This document shows positions 15,021 to 23,125 of a stretch of DNA of 45,727 bases, piece after piece. A model generated the notes under the pieces. That model was not told the DNA's origin. It was given only the letters and a program-made list of their open reading frames with translations, and searched no databases. Both the position numbers and the translations under genes were made by a program. Location of the stretch: positions 1-45,727 of the forward strand of contig NZ_CANLKW010000011.1 of assembly GCF_947491795.1 (NCBI RefSeq). The letters are read 5' to 3'. The first letter of the stretch is position 1. Each line of letters starts with the position of its first letter. The stretch comes from an uncultured Roseobacter sp. Lineage in GTDB: Bacteria > Pseudomonadota > Alphaproteobacteria > Rhodobacterales > Rhodobacteraceae.

Positions 15021-15689
15021 AATATTCTGCTTGTTGAAGACGAAACACGCGTTGCGGACTTTATCCGCCGGGGTCTGGCCGCCGAAGGATGGTCTGTTGA
15101 TCACGCCGCCAACGGAGAAGACGGGTTGGAGCTTGCCACGCAGAATGCCTACGATGTCGTGCTGCTCGATCTGATGCTGCCGGGCATTCAGGGGCTCGAC
15201 GTGTGCCGCAAACTGCGTGCCCGCAAATCCAAGACGCCGATCATAATGCTGACTGCACTCGATGGCCCTGAGGAAAAGGTCGAGGGTCTGAAGATCGGCG
15301 CGGATGACTACCTTCCCAAACCCTTTGATTTTGACGAGCTCGTGGCGCGGGTTGAGGCCCTGCATCGTCGGGCAACGGGATATGCTGCAGACGTCAGCGA
15401 CATGGTCATCTCAAGCGGAGGGATCACTTTTGACCGGTCGTCGCTGGAAGTGTCAGTCGGAGACAAGGTGATTGAGCTTTCCAAGAAAGAGCGCGATCTT
15501 TTGCAGCTTTTCCTGACGAGCAAGGGGCGTGTCCTGTCCAGGGAACGCATCCTGAACGCCGTCTGGGGATTAAACGCAGACCCGCTCACAAACGTTGTCG
15601 ATGTCTATGTAGGACGCCTGCGTCGCAAGATGGGCAAACAGGGTGCCCGCATCGTTACGCTCCGCAACGTGGGATATCGGATGACCTAG
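15018..15689 (+). CDS. OmpR/PhoB-family response regulator
   Basis: 223 residues, the usual length. The receiver domain (1-115) has the acidic pair ED (7-8), phospho-acceptor Asp51 in VVLLDLMLPG, the Thr/Ala switch region IIMLTALDG and Lys101 in YLPKPFDFDEL. The C-terminal winged helix (about 130-223) has the OmpR marks LSKKERDLLQLFLTSKGRVL, SRERILNAVWG, NVVDVYVGRLRRKM and IVTLRNVGYRM. It belongs with the histidine kinase just upstream. Regulators of this type bind 11-bp direct repeats, so the boxes at 10069-10090 and 10661-10682, and possibly the array at 9959-9991, are candidate targets (inference). A GAAACG tandem repeat forms its translation start region. Confidence 0.92.
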   Translation: MNILLVEDETRVADFIRRGLAAEGWSVDHAANGEDGLELATQNAYDVVLLDLMLPGIQGLDVCRKLRARKSKTPIIMLTALDGPEEKVEGLKIGADDYLPKPFDFDELVARVEALHRRATGYAADVSDMVISSGGITFDRSSLEVSVGDKVIELSKKERDLLQLFLTSKGRVLSRERILNAVWGLNADPLTNVVDVYVGRLRRKMGKQGARIVTLRNVGYRMT

Positions 15690-16358
15690 TGCGCCCTTCA
15701 CAGACTCTGTTTGATCCCGTTGTCAGAGAGTACTTGATCAAACCCAATCAAGACCAGTTGAAGCGGTTCGGCCCCTAAAGATCGCGCCAGACATTTTCCG
15801 CTCTACAAAAACGGGAACCGGTTAACTGGTATTGAGAGGTTCCGGATCACCTTCCCGAAAGTCTCTGGAGCGGTCGTAGACTGCAGGGTCTAAAAACCCG
15901 CCTCCGCATGCTTTTCGAGATAAGTACGTTCATTAGGTGAATTTCGTTCCTTCGATTGGATCGACAGGCAAAGCTAACCGTTTTGCGCACGTTGATTGTC
16001 ATTCTGAGCACTTCAGAACAGAACCAGAGCTATCGAAGTGGTTTTTTGGCAGCCTTTTTCGATGCAGTCATCCGTACCGCTCACAGCATCCAGCTTTTAG
16101 GGCTCGAATCGGCCATGGTAAGCAGTGCAGCGTTGCCCTCTGCCCCGACTGAAAAGATCTCGCGGACGACCCATAAGCGATATTCGTCGGGTTAAGTTGT
16201 GCCGCATTGCAGCTTCACCAGACCGGTCATTCGCTACGCACGCAAAAAAGTCGCGCGGTTTGGGCTCGCGCGACAGGGTCCAAGCCGACCTCACAAGAAA
16301 AATGCACTCTCCGTATCTCAGGTTGATCGACTCAGCCAAGGTGCCAACCAGTGCTCAG
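15690..16358. other. Long intergenic stretch; inverted repeats and repeat fragments
   Basis: No gene in 669 bases. Twenty bases past the response-regulator stop lies an inverted repeat GTTTGATC (15709-15716) with GATCAAAC (15736-15743), without a T-tract. Around 15818-15831 there is a near-palindrome ACCGGTTAACTGGT with one mismatched pair. A repeat fragment at about 16199-16245 (GCAGCTTCACCAGACCGGTC, then ATTCGCTACGC) belongs to the dispersed family. Confidence 0.45.
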
Positions 16359-17219
16359 CTAGGAAGCACGGACCTCTTGGACATTGCGGCCCGGCTTCTC
16401 AAACGCCACGAATCTCTCGGCAAACTCTGGATGCCACCGGGACAAGGCAGGGCGGTTTTCGACGATGTCCTGAGCGGCCCAAGCAACGCGTTTGCGATCT
16501 ATCTCTGGCGTGACCTCATTGTCTGGGCACAGAATGTAAAAGTCGCCCCGATCCAATCGGTCGACCAAATAAGACACGGTTTCTTCCGACGTCCATGCCG
16601 CATCCGGTTTTTCCGGCAGCCATGAAGAGATCATGCCGGTGTACGTAAAGCCCGGTACGAACAGATGCGCTGAAATTGGTACTTTTGCGGCAAGCAACTC
16701 ATGCGCCAGCATTTCGGTCATCACCTTCAATCCAGCTTTGGATACGTTGTACCCAGGATTGCCCGGCGGTGTGGTGATGCCCTGTTTCGAGCCCGTGTTG
16801 ATGACAACGGCAGGCCGGTCCGCTTCGATCATTCGAGGTAGGAACGCCTGCGCACCATTAAGAACCCCGAACAGGTTGACCTCAAGCATGCGCCGCCAAT
16901 TGTCCGCGTTGTCCCATGTTTTCGTGGGTCGGGCGATTCCCGCATTGTTCATCAACAGCGCAACAGGTCCAAGGTCAAAGGCGATATCGGCCAGTCTGTC
17001 GACCGCCTGCGCATCGCTCACGTCCGTCTTGACGGTTTTGACGTCTGCGTCCTGCCCCGCCAAAGACTGCGCAGCCCTCGCCATCTCACGCTCTGATGTG
17101 TCTGCCAGTACCACGGAAAAGCCACGCATCGCGCATTCCTTTGCGGCTGCAAGGCCCACGCCGCTTGCCCCCCCGGTGATGACCGCCACGCCCCCTGCTT
17201 TGATTGCTTCGTTCCACAT
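16359..17219 (-). CDS. Short-chain dehydrogenase/reductase (SDR)
   Basis: 286 residues with the classical SDR fold. The cofactor-binding motif is TGGASGVG (residues 15-22), then the LADTS strand end (an acidic residue favouring NAD(H)), NNAG (about 91-94), and the catalytic set with INTGSKQG supplying Ser and YNVSK supplying Tyr and Lys. A C-terminal extension (VSYLVDRLDRGDFYILCPDN ... KRVAWAAQDIVENRPALSRW) is longer than in minimal SDRs. The start has AAGGAG 8 bases upstream. It lies 62 bases downstream of a Tat-type SDR on the same strand, with a strong hairpin between them. The substrate is unknown; the divergent LysR gene at 18580 is the likely regulator of the pair. Confidence 0.88.
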   Translation of the reverse strand: MWNEAIKAGGVAVITGGASGVGLAAAKECAMRGFSVVLADTSEREMARAAQSLAGQDADVKTVKTDVSDAQAVDRLADIAFDLGPVALLMNNAGIARPTKTWDNADNWRRMLEVNLFGVLNGAQAFLPRMIEADRPAVVINTGSKQGITTPPGNPGYNVSKAGLKVMTEMLAHELLAAKVPISAHLFVPGFTYTGMISSWLPEKPDAAWTSEETVSYLVDRLDRGDFYILCPDNEVTPEIDRKRVAWAAQDIVENRPALSRWHPEFAERFVAFEKPGRNVQEVRAS

Positions 17220-17242
17220 AATCGATACTCCTTATAATTTTT

Positions 17243-17270
17243 TGTGCCTCGCCGGTTACGGCGAGGCACA
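17243..17270 (-). terminator. Perfect hairpin between the two SDR genes
   Basis: TGTGCCTCGCC and GGCGAGGCACA form an 11-bp perfect stem with a 6-base loop, 11 bases past the stop of the upstream SDR. On the minus strand it is followed by A-rich sequence, not a U-tract, so it is more likely an mRNA 3'-end stabiliser or partial terminator than a classic rho-independent one. Confidence 0.5.
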
Positions 17271-17281
17271 GTGTTTTCGGC

Positions 17282-18265
17282 TTAGCTAACGCTGCGTGCG
17301 GCATCCCCGTAGCTGACGTCCATGACCTCACCCGTCATGCGCTTGGTCGCATCGCTTGCAAACCACATGACAGCTTTGGCGATATCCTCGACCTCGTGGT
17401 GGCCGATGCCGAGCGTGCTGCGGGATGCGATCGCCGCTGATACGTCGTCGAAGGTCGGGTTCTCCGCGGTCGGCAGAACTGCGCGTAGAACCGCCTCATT
17501 GTCGGCGAAGGGTGTGCGCACCAGCCCAGGCGCCACCACGTTGCACATGATGTTTTCGCGCCCATAGGCCAGTGCTGCACTCTTGGCAAAACCGTTCACG
17601 GCCCATTTTGTGGCCCCATAGGAACCAAAAATACCATTGCCTGTCCGCGAGAGCCCCGAAGAGATATAGATGATCCGGCCCCCACCAGCGGCGCGCAGGT
17701 GCGGCAAGACGGCTTGTGTCGTCTTCATATAGCCGCCGATGTTGACCTCATACAGCGTCGAGATTTCGCCTGCCGTCACATCCTCGATTGCGCCTGCATG
17801 GCCGACGCCAGCGTTGGCGAGGACGATGTCGATGCTACCGAAGCGGTCCGCAGCTTCGCTCATGGCGGCTTGCTGATCCTCCAGATTGCGCACATCACCC
17901 TGATAGGTCATGCACTGCGCGCCAAGCGCCTCAATCCGCGCTTGCGCCGCAGCAAGGTCAGCCGGGCTGGGCAAGGCATAGCTTACATGCGGCATGCGCG
18001 CTGACGCGATGTCGAACAAGACGACGTTGGCACCGGCCTTTGCAAATTCTTCGGCCGAGGCAAGCCCAATGCCGCGGGCCCCACCGGTCACGAACGCGGT
18101 TTTGCCTTCCAGTTCCATTTTCACAGAACCGGATTTTGCCGCTGCGTGGCGGATGTTCATCACGGTGGATGCGGCAACCGCAGCAGCCCCGATGGTGCCA
18201 GTGCGCAATATTTGACGGCGCGACAGTTTCTGTGCGTGTGTGGTGTTTTCTGAATTGGACGTCAT
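17282..18265 (-). CDS. Short-chain dehydrogenase with a Tat signal peptide
   Basis: 327 residues. The N-terminus has a twin-arginine motif (SRRQIL, Arg16-Arg17), a hydrophobic stretch (GTIGAAAVAASTVM) and an AAA cleavage region, so export by Tat after cofactor loading is predicted. The SDR core begins at about residue 51: TGGARGIG (60-67), LANAG, then IYISSGLS and YGATK as catalytic Ser, Tyr and Lys. Between strand 2 and helix 3 is an insert (VSYALPSPADLAAAQARIEA) resembling the extra loop of mycofactocin-associated and carveol-type SDRs that hold NAD tightly (family knowledge; assignment inferred). The ATG at 18265 has AGGAG 8 bases upstream. It leads a two-gene unit with the cytosolic SDR. 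Confidence 0.85.
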   Translation of the reverse strand: MTSNSENTTHAQKLSRRQILRTGTIGAAAVAASTVMNIRHAAAKSGSVKMELEGKTAFVTGGARGIGLASAEEFAKAGANVVLFDIASARMPHVSYALPSPADLAAAQARIEALGAQCMTYQGDVRNLEDQQAAMSEAADRFGSIDIVLANAGVGHAGAIEDVTAGEISTLYEVNIGGYMKTTQAVLPHLRAAGGGRIIYISSGLSRTGNGIFGSYGATKWAVNGFAKSAALAYGRENIMCNVVAPGLVRTPFADNEAVLRAVLPTAENPTFDDVSAAIASRSTLGIGHHEVEDIAKAVMWFASDATKRMTGEVMDVSYGDAARSVS

Positions 18266-18503
18266 GGTGATCACTCCTTGATTTGGCCCGGTCCGGGCGC
18301 GTTGTGGGGTAAAACTAGACAGTTGCGAAACGCGTTCAGAACGAGAGCAAAACCAGATGGCTGAGCCGTTCGCTGGCTGCGAGGCCCTCCAGCACTTCAT
18401 CCCGCTTGGCGGGCAGAGCAGGCACGCGATGGTACGATCCAAATAGTATGAACATTGCCGTTCCATTCGTTTCCTTGCTGTCAAAAGGCTCTGTGCCTTT
18501 CCG

Positions 18504-18532
18504 TGAGAAACATATGGAACGTGCGTTTCTCA
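18504..18532. promoter_or_regulatory. LysR operator candidate between SDR and LysR genes
   Basis: TGAGAAAC-N13-GTTTCTCA is a perfect 8-bp inverted repeat, 48 bases upstream of the LysR start and 238 bases upstream of the SDR start. LysR proteins usually bind interrupted dyads in the shared promoter. The remainder of this 314-base gap (18266-18579) shows no gene. Confidence 0.5.
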
Positions 18533-18579
18533 TCCGGTATAGGGTAATTACACCAATCAGAATTGCGAAAAACGCACCA

Positions 18580-19458
18580 ATGAATGATGACGACCTATTT
18601 CTTGCTATTGTCGACGGCGGCAGCTTTCGATCCGCAGCGCACGTTGCTGGCCTCGACCCCAGCCGCGTCAGCAGGCGTATCGCAGCGCTTGAGGCGCAGT
18701 TGGGAGTAAAACTGCTCAATCGTACCACCCGGGCGTCCGCGCCAACCGAAGCCGGAAAACGGTATGCCGAAGGGGTGCGACGCCTGAGTGACGCCCGCGC
18801 GGCACTGCTTGCGGAAGTCACACGCGGTCAAAATCTGCCGAAAGGCCGTTTGCGCGTAGCTGCACCCACTGATTTTGGCGCGCGCTATGTCGCCCCTGTG
18901 CTAACCGAGATGTCAGAAGCCCACCCGGAGCTAAGTGTCGATCTTAGATTGGGATCAGGATTTGCAGATCTGTTGGCCGAAGGAATAGACGTCGCAATTC
19001 GTATCGGCAAACTCGTGGACAGCACGTTGAGGGCGCGGCGGATCGGTACCTCGCATCGTGTGCTTGTCGCGGCACCGCACCTGGCAACAAAGGTTCTTTC
19101 GCCTGAGGATCTGAGCCAGATCAGCATTGTGTCCTACCGAACCGGCATGACAGAGATGCGCTCCAGCTTCGAATGGGAAGGCATGCGTCAGGAATTTCGT
19201 ATGCCGTGCCGCTATGCGGTGAATTCGATGGCGGCCGTGCGCGAAGCAGTTCTAGCCGGTCGCGGCGCGCATCTCGGACCACTTTGGGCGTTTCGCGACG
19301 ATCTGAAAAAGGGTCGGGTTGTTGAATTGCTGGCTAAAGCGCGTTTCGAAGGCTTTCCAATTCACGCCATTTGGTCTCCAACGCCCTTTCAACCGGCTGC
19401 TTCTCGCGAATTTGTTGCGTTGATGGCGAAAAAGCTCTCCGAAGAAGACATCAGATGA
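18580..19458 (+). CDS. LysR-family transcriptional regulator
   Basis: 292 residues. The N-terminal winged helix-turn-helix (about 1-60: FLAIVDGGSFRSAAHVAGLD, PSRVSRRIAALEAQLGVKLL, NRTTR) is standard. The effector domain begins at GRLRVAAPTDFGARYVAPVL and has the two-lobed periplasmic-binding-protein layout, ending with LGPLWAFRDDLKKGRVVELL. The subgroup resembles regulators of dehydrogenase operons in alphaproteobacteria. The ATG at 18580 starts exactly at the conserved N-terminus, although its ribosome site is weak. It is divergent from the two SDR genes and likely controls them through the dyad at 18504-18532. Confidence 0.88.
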   Translation: MNDDDLFLAIVDGGSFRSAAHVAGLDPSRVSRRIAALEAQLGVKLLNRTTRASAPTEAGKRYAEGVRRLSDARAALLAEVTRGQNLPKGRLRVAAPTDFGARYVAPVLTEMSEAHPELSVDLRLGSGFADLLAEGIDVAIRIGKLVDSTLRARRIGTSHRVLVAAPHLATKVLSPEDLSQISIVSYRTGMTEMRSSFEWEGMRQEFRMPCRYAVNSMAAVREAVLAGRGAHLGPLWAFRDDLKKGRVVELLAKARFEGFPIHAIWSPTPFQPAASREFVALMAKKLSEEDIR

Positions 19459-19502
19459 CATCGCACACATTGGAGCCGCCGTATTGAATCTTGCGCCCTC
19501 AA

Positions 19503-19527
19503 AGGAAAAACGGCCCTAAGCAGCCGT
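19503..19527 (-). terminator. Weak rho-independent terminator candidate (minus strand)
   Basis: On the minus strand, ACGGC-TGCTTAGG-GCCGT is followed by TTTT then CCTTT. The stem is only 5 bp, so efficiency is doubtful. It lies about 160 bases beyond the stop of the minus-strand APCDD1-like gene. Confidence 0.35.
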
Positions 19528-19540
19528 CCAACATGGGACT

Positions 19541-19630
19541 GCTATGCTGCGCTGCGGCCCGTCAGAGCTGACTTTCGCTGCAGCAACGAAATCTAGCCGG
19601 CGGCGAACTAGCACATTGCGGACAAAGCTG
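19541..19630 (+). repeat. Dispersed intergenic repeat copy
   Basis: Blocks TATGCTGCGCTGCGGCCCGT, TTTCGCTGCAGCAACGAAAT, CGGCGAACTAG and ATTGCGGACAAAGC occur in the same order as in 8061-8150 and 38205-38290. Confidence 0.65.
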
Positions 19631-19686
19631 CCAACCGTTCCATTTAAACGAATTGCAGCTTTGAAAATCAATAAGTTTCTGATCAG

Positions 19687-20640
19687 CTATAGCCCGGTGT
19701 CGTAGCTGGTCAGCCGGAAGCTGCTTGGGTCAACCAATGCCCCCATCGCAGCGAATTCCTCAGCCCAGCTTTGCGCCTGCGCGTTCAGAGTTTCCATGTC
19801 GGGGCGACTGGTCCAATAGTTCACGCAAAGCCAAGTGCCGTCTTCGCCCTGGCCCACGGTGCGATAGAGCAACGAGTCGTTCTGGTTCATTTTTTGCGTG
19901 ATGGTTTCAAAGAACGCGCGGACATCTTCGGGGTCGGCGCCTTCGGCCTGCTCAAACAAAACGATCTCGACATGTTTTGGCACGCGCAGATCATCCGCCC
20001 CCACCTTCTGGGTCAATCCGCCCTCCAATCGTTTGAGTGGCATCTGCAACGCTGTCGGTCGGTCGTCCGGTTCGGCGAGCGGCAGGCCGTTCACGGGACG
20101 CGCTCCAAAATAGAGATGTCCGGCCGAGACATGAAGAACCTCGTATTCCGTGGTAGGAGAATTGGCCGCTACGCCCATGACAGAACATCCGGTCCGGAAT
20201 ACATCCTGCTCTTCGCCAACGGACCATCCCTTTGCCCCGCAGGCACCTGCATCGGCGGAGTTCAGAAATCCTGCAAACCCCTCCATTTGCGGCGTAATCG
20301 TGAGGTAGTCGTTGACGATCAGGTCAACATTTTGTGCGCCTGGTGCCACGTCTGAGGTCCCAAGGATGTTGACGTCACCGCCGAATTTCAGCTCCAGCAA
20401 CGGCGCGTTACAGGTTGGATCGGCAAAAGTTGTGAAATGCGCGTCGATGCGGCCCGGCGCGAATGAGATGGAGCGTTTGAGGTACCAAGGGGCAATTCCG
20501 TCCTGCCCCGCTTGAGGGCGCAGTTCGCAGGCAATGCTCTCCCAAGTCCCATTCAGGTCGAACGCGCTGTCTTGTGCCAACGCCGGTGCCCCAAGCGCAA
20601 TTGCAGCAAACAGGCAGAAAGTAGATCGGGCATATTTCAT
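19687..20640 (-). CDS. Exported APCDD1-like protein with ABM-like C-terminal domain
   Basis: 317 residues. The signal peptide (KYARSTFCLFAAIALGAPAL, cleavage at ALA-QD) directs export. The first two thirds resemble the APCDD1 beta-barrel domain: LNGTWESIACELRP, YLKRSISFAPGRIDAHFTTF with ADPTCNAPLLELKFGG, and DYLTITPQMEGF. The last 95 residues (PKHVEIVLFEQAEGADPEDV ... TRPDMETLNAQAQSWAEEF-type helix) look like a dimeric alpha/beta-barrel of the antibiotic-biosynthesis-monooxygenase class. The start at 20640 is chosen because GAGGA lies 7-8 bases upstream; the ATG six bases earlier is too close to it. Ligand unknown. It is divergent from a LysR gene 81 bases away. Confidence 0.72.
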   Translation of the reverse strand: MKYARSTFCLFAAIALGAPALAQDSAFDLNGTWESIACELRPQAGQDGIAPWYLKRSISFAPGRIDAHFTTFADPTCNAPLLELKFGGDVNILGTSDVAPGAQNVDLIVNDYLTITPQMEGFAGFLNSADAGACGAKGWSVGEEQDVFRTGCSVMGVAANSPTTEYEVLHVSAGHLYFGARPVNGLPLAEPDDRPTALQMPLKRLEGGLTQKVGADDLRVPKHVEIVLFEQAEGADPEDVRAFFETITQKMNQNDSLLYRTVGQGEDGTWLCVNYWTSRPDMETLNAQAQSWAEEFAAMGALVDPSSFRLTSYDTGL

Positions 20641-20721
20641 GGTCATGTCCTCTTTTGTGTCCTTTCGTGCAAGGCTGACAGGCAGGGTGACGTGAAGCAA
20701 ATTAATGTATATTATCTCTCC

Positions 20722-21624
20722 ATGCATGAAAATAATGTCAAACTTGCTACGCTAGACCTAAACCTCATCACAGGGCTCAGCGCGCTTTTGGATCAGCGTT
20801 CCGTGACCGGAGCGGCAGAAGCGGTCGGTCGCACGCAATCTGCCATGTCGCACAGCCTGTCGCGTTTGCGGGATCACTTTCGAGATCCCATCTTGGTGCG
20901 TGACGGTTGGGAGATGCGGCTCACGCCGTTTGCCGAGGACCTGCACCCTCGCGTGACGGCAGCAGCAGAGGCCGCCAAACTGATGTTTGCAACCAGCTTC
21001 GAATTTGACCCGGCCACGACGAGCCGCCGCATTCGCATCGCGGCTCCGGACCTATGTTCGTCTCTTTTTACCGGTCTCATCGGCGAAATTGCCAAGCGCG
21101 CGCCGCTTGCTTCAGTTGAGTTCATAAGCAGCAGCATAGCCCGTGAAACGGTCCTCAGGTCCGAGGCAGATATCGGGTTGGGGTTTGGCCGCGCAAAATC
21201 AGACGCGAACTTAACGTTGTACCCTGTTGCGCCGCTCGACTGGTGCACATTCGCGCCAAAGAAGCATTCCTTCTGCTTAAAGCGCTCAATGGATGCTTGG
21301 AGTTCCTCTCGCCATATCCTTGTCGGTCAAGGTGGCGCGCAAGAAGGGCCGGTGGAAAAGGCGCTGCGTAAACTTGGGATCAAGCGCCATGCCGTTGGCT
21401 ACGCATCGAACTTCTCGGCAGCACTTATCCTTGCCTCGGAGACTGACGCGCTCTTTACGACGCTGCGCGCACCTTTCGAGAAAACCGCTGTGCGGCTTGG
21501 CATGTTGGCCGTCCCTCTTCCGTTCAAAATGCCCAATGCACCTGCAACTCTGATGTTCAGAGCCGACTACGGCGACCCGTTTGTTATCTGGCTGAAGGAA
21601 CTCTGCGCGAAGGCCCTAAGCTGA
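20722..21624 (+). CDS. LysR-family transcriptional regulator (NodD/PbpR-like subgroup)
   Basis: 300 residues. The helix-turn-helix reads LDLNLITGLSALLDQRSVTG, AAEAVGRTQSAMSHSLSRLR, then DHFRDPILVRDGWEMRLTPF, the form typical of the NodD/SyrM/PA0477-like branch. The effector domain follows from RRIRIAAPDLCSSLF. The ATG at 20722 lies at the conserved N-terminus. A TAAT-GTAT-ATTA dyad sits at 20703-20714, within the 81-base promoter shared with the divergent APCDD1-like gene, which is the likely target. Confidence 0.85.
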   Translation: MHENNVKLATLDLNLITGLSALLDQRSVTGAAEAVGRTQSAMSHSLSRLRDHFRDPILVRDGWEMRLTPFAEDLHPRVTAAAEAAKLMFATSFEFDPATTSRRIRIAAPDLCSSLFTGLIGEIAKRAPLASVEFISSSIARETVLRSEADIGLGFGRAKSDANLTLYPVAPLDWCTFAPKKHSFCLKRSMDAWSSSRHILVGQGGAQEGPVEKALRKLGIKRHAVGYASNFSAALILASETDALFTTLRAPFEKTAVRLGMLAVPLPFKMPNAPATLMFRADYGDPFVIWLKELCAKALS

Positions 21625-21640
21625 CGTTAATGCACACCGC

Positions 21641-21673
21641 AGCATCGGTAAGTCTGGGCTCGAAGTGACCAGC
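21641..21673 (+). repeat. Fragment of dispersed intergenic repeat
   Basis: CGCAGCATCGGTAAGTCTGG followed by GCTCGAAGTGACC matches the leading block of the copies at 37363 and 45603. It lies in the 250-base gap before the flagellin gene. Confidence 0.5.
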
Positions 21674-21874
21674 AAACTGATCAAAGCCCAAGGACCAGTA
21701 CGTGGCCGAATTTAGGATTTCTTAGTCTTTGCTCGGCACAATATGCATGCTTGGTCGCGAGAGAACTCCGCCGGGAATCAGCAACAACATCGGTCAGAAA
21801 GACTGTTTCGGGTTGGCGAGTTGGCAACGCGGGAAATGTCACGCAAAGCGTGAATGATGAAGGGAGCATTCTTC

Positions 21875-23125
21875 ATGTCGAGCATTCTTACAAACAACAG
21901 CGCTATGGTTGCGTTGCAAACGCTGAAAGCGACCAATGCCGAATTGGGTAAGGTCCAGGGCGAAATTTCGACCGGTCTGACCGTGGAAAGCGCCAAAGAC
22001 AACGCTGCAACCTGGGCAATCTCCAAGGTCATGTCGTCGGACGTCGCCGGTTTTGAAGCGATTTCCGACTCCCTGGCACTGGGTCAGTCTACCGTTGGTG
22101 TGGCTCTGAGTGCTGCAGAGAGCATCACCGATTTGTTGACTGAGATCAAAGGCAAGATCGTGAACGCGCAGGAAGAAAACGTCGACCGTGGAAAGATCCA
22201 GACGGATATTGAAGCCTTGACCAGCCAGATTTCTTCGATCGCGGGTGCCGCGCAGTTCAATGGTCTGAACCTGCTCACAAATGACGGGTATGATGCTGGT
22301 AGCGGGACTTCCAACATCCTTTCATCCCTGGACCGGTCTTCGACAGGTGTTGCTGCCTCGATGATTGACGTTGTAAAACAGGATCTTTCGACCTCGCAAG
22401 GCGTGTACAGTACAGCTGGCACCGCGGTCGAAGTTCCCGCAATGATATCCTCCACCGGGGCGCCAGGTACCAGTGTCCCCGCCTACACCGTTGTAACCAC
22501 GGATATCACTGATAAAGCCATGTTCAGTATAAACGGGCTGGAAACATTTACTCTGGATCCTGATGAGCGGATCATCGTAAGCACAGTTGACGGCGACACG
22601 GTGAACAGCCTCCAGGATAAGCTGATCACAGCGCTGAACTTTGTGTCAGATACATTGGGCAACGAGATCACCTTTTTTGCCGATCCGGCGGTAGCAGGCC
22701 AGATCCTCGCGTCGAACGACAAAGATGTTGCCAATGCCATCGCGGCCACGAACATGAACAAAATCCTCGGCGCGACCGACGATGGGACCACCTCGATTGG
22801 TGGCGGGTTGTCGCTGCTGAACCAGGTCGACGTCACAAGCCAGGCCGGCGCTGCGGCGGCTTTGGGCGCTATTGAGAGCCTGATCCAGACATCAATCGAC
22901 GCATCTGCTGCATTGGGATCTGCCGGCAAACGCATTGAAACGCAGGCTGAATTCGTCAGCGCACTGACCGACAATCTGAAATCAGGTATTGGGGCGCTGG
23001 TGGATGCCAATATGGAAGTGGCTTCGGCGAGGCTTCAGGCCCTGGAGACCCAGCAACAACTGGCCGTTCAAGCGTTATCGATTGCCAACCAGGCACCACA
23101 GACCATCCTGTCGCTGTTCCGCTAG
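21875..23125 (+). CDS. Flagellin
   Basis: 416 residues. Both conserved ends that form the D0/D1 coiled coil are present: N-terminal SSILTNNSAMVALQTLKATN with ISTGLTVESAKDNAATWAIS, and C-terminal ASARLQALETQQQLAVQALS with IANQAPQTILSLFR. The surface-exposed middle (about 150-330) is poorly conserved, as expected. The product is exported by the flagellar type III apparatus and polymerises into the filament. The ATG at 21875 has AAGGGAG about 8 bases upstream. No other flagellar gene is in this window, so it may be an extra or relocated copy. A decayed transposase converges on it and its end overlaps the flagellin stop codon by three bases. Confidence 0.93.
   Translation: MSSILTNNSAMVALQTLKATNAELGKVQGEISTGLTVESAKDNAATWAISKVMSSDVAGFEAISDSLALGQSTVGVALSAAESITDLLTEIKGKIVNAQEENVDRGKIQTDIEALTSQISSIAGAAQFNGLNLLTNDGYDAGSGTSNILSSLDRSSTGVAASMIDVVKQDLSTSQGVYSTAGTAVEVPAMISSTGAPGTSVPAYTVVTTDITDKAMFSINGLETFTLDPDERIIVSTVDGDTVNSLQDKLITALNFVSDTLGNEITFFADPAVAGQILASNDKDVANAIAATNMNKILGATDDGTTSIGGGLSLLNQVDVTSQAGAAAALGAIESLIQTSIDASAALGSAGKRIETQAEFVSALTDNLKSGIGALVDANMEVASARLQALETQQQLAVQALSIANQAPQTILSLFR

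Noticed and set aside
15709..15743. GTTTGATC/GATCAAAC as terminator of the response-regulator gene
   Set aside because: The stem is AT-rich with a 19-base loop and no T-tract; it is recorded in the gap entry but not called a terminator.
21700..21790. Sigma-54-like GG...GC promoter before flagellin
   Set aside because: GGCACAATATGCATGC does not give the required GG-N10-GC spacing, so no sigma-54 promoter is claimed.
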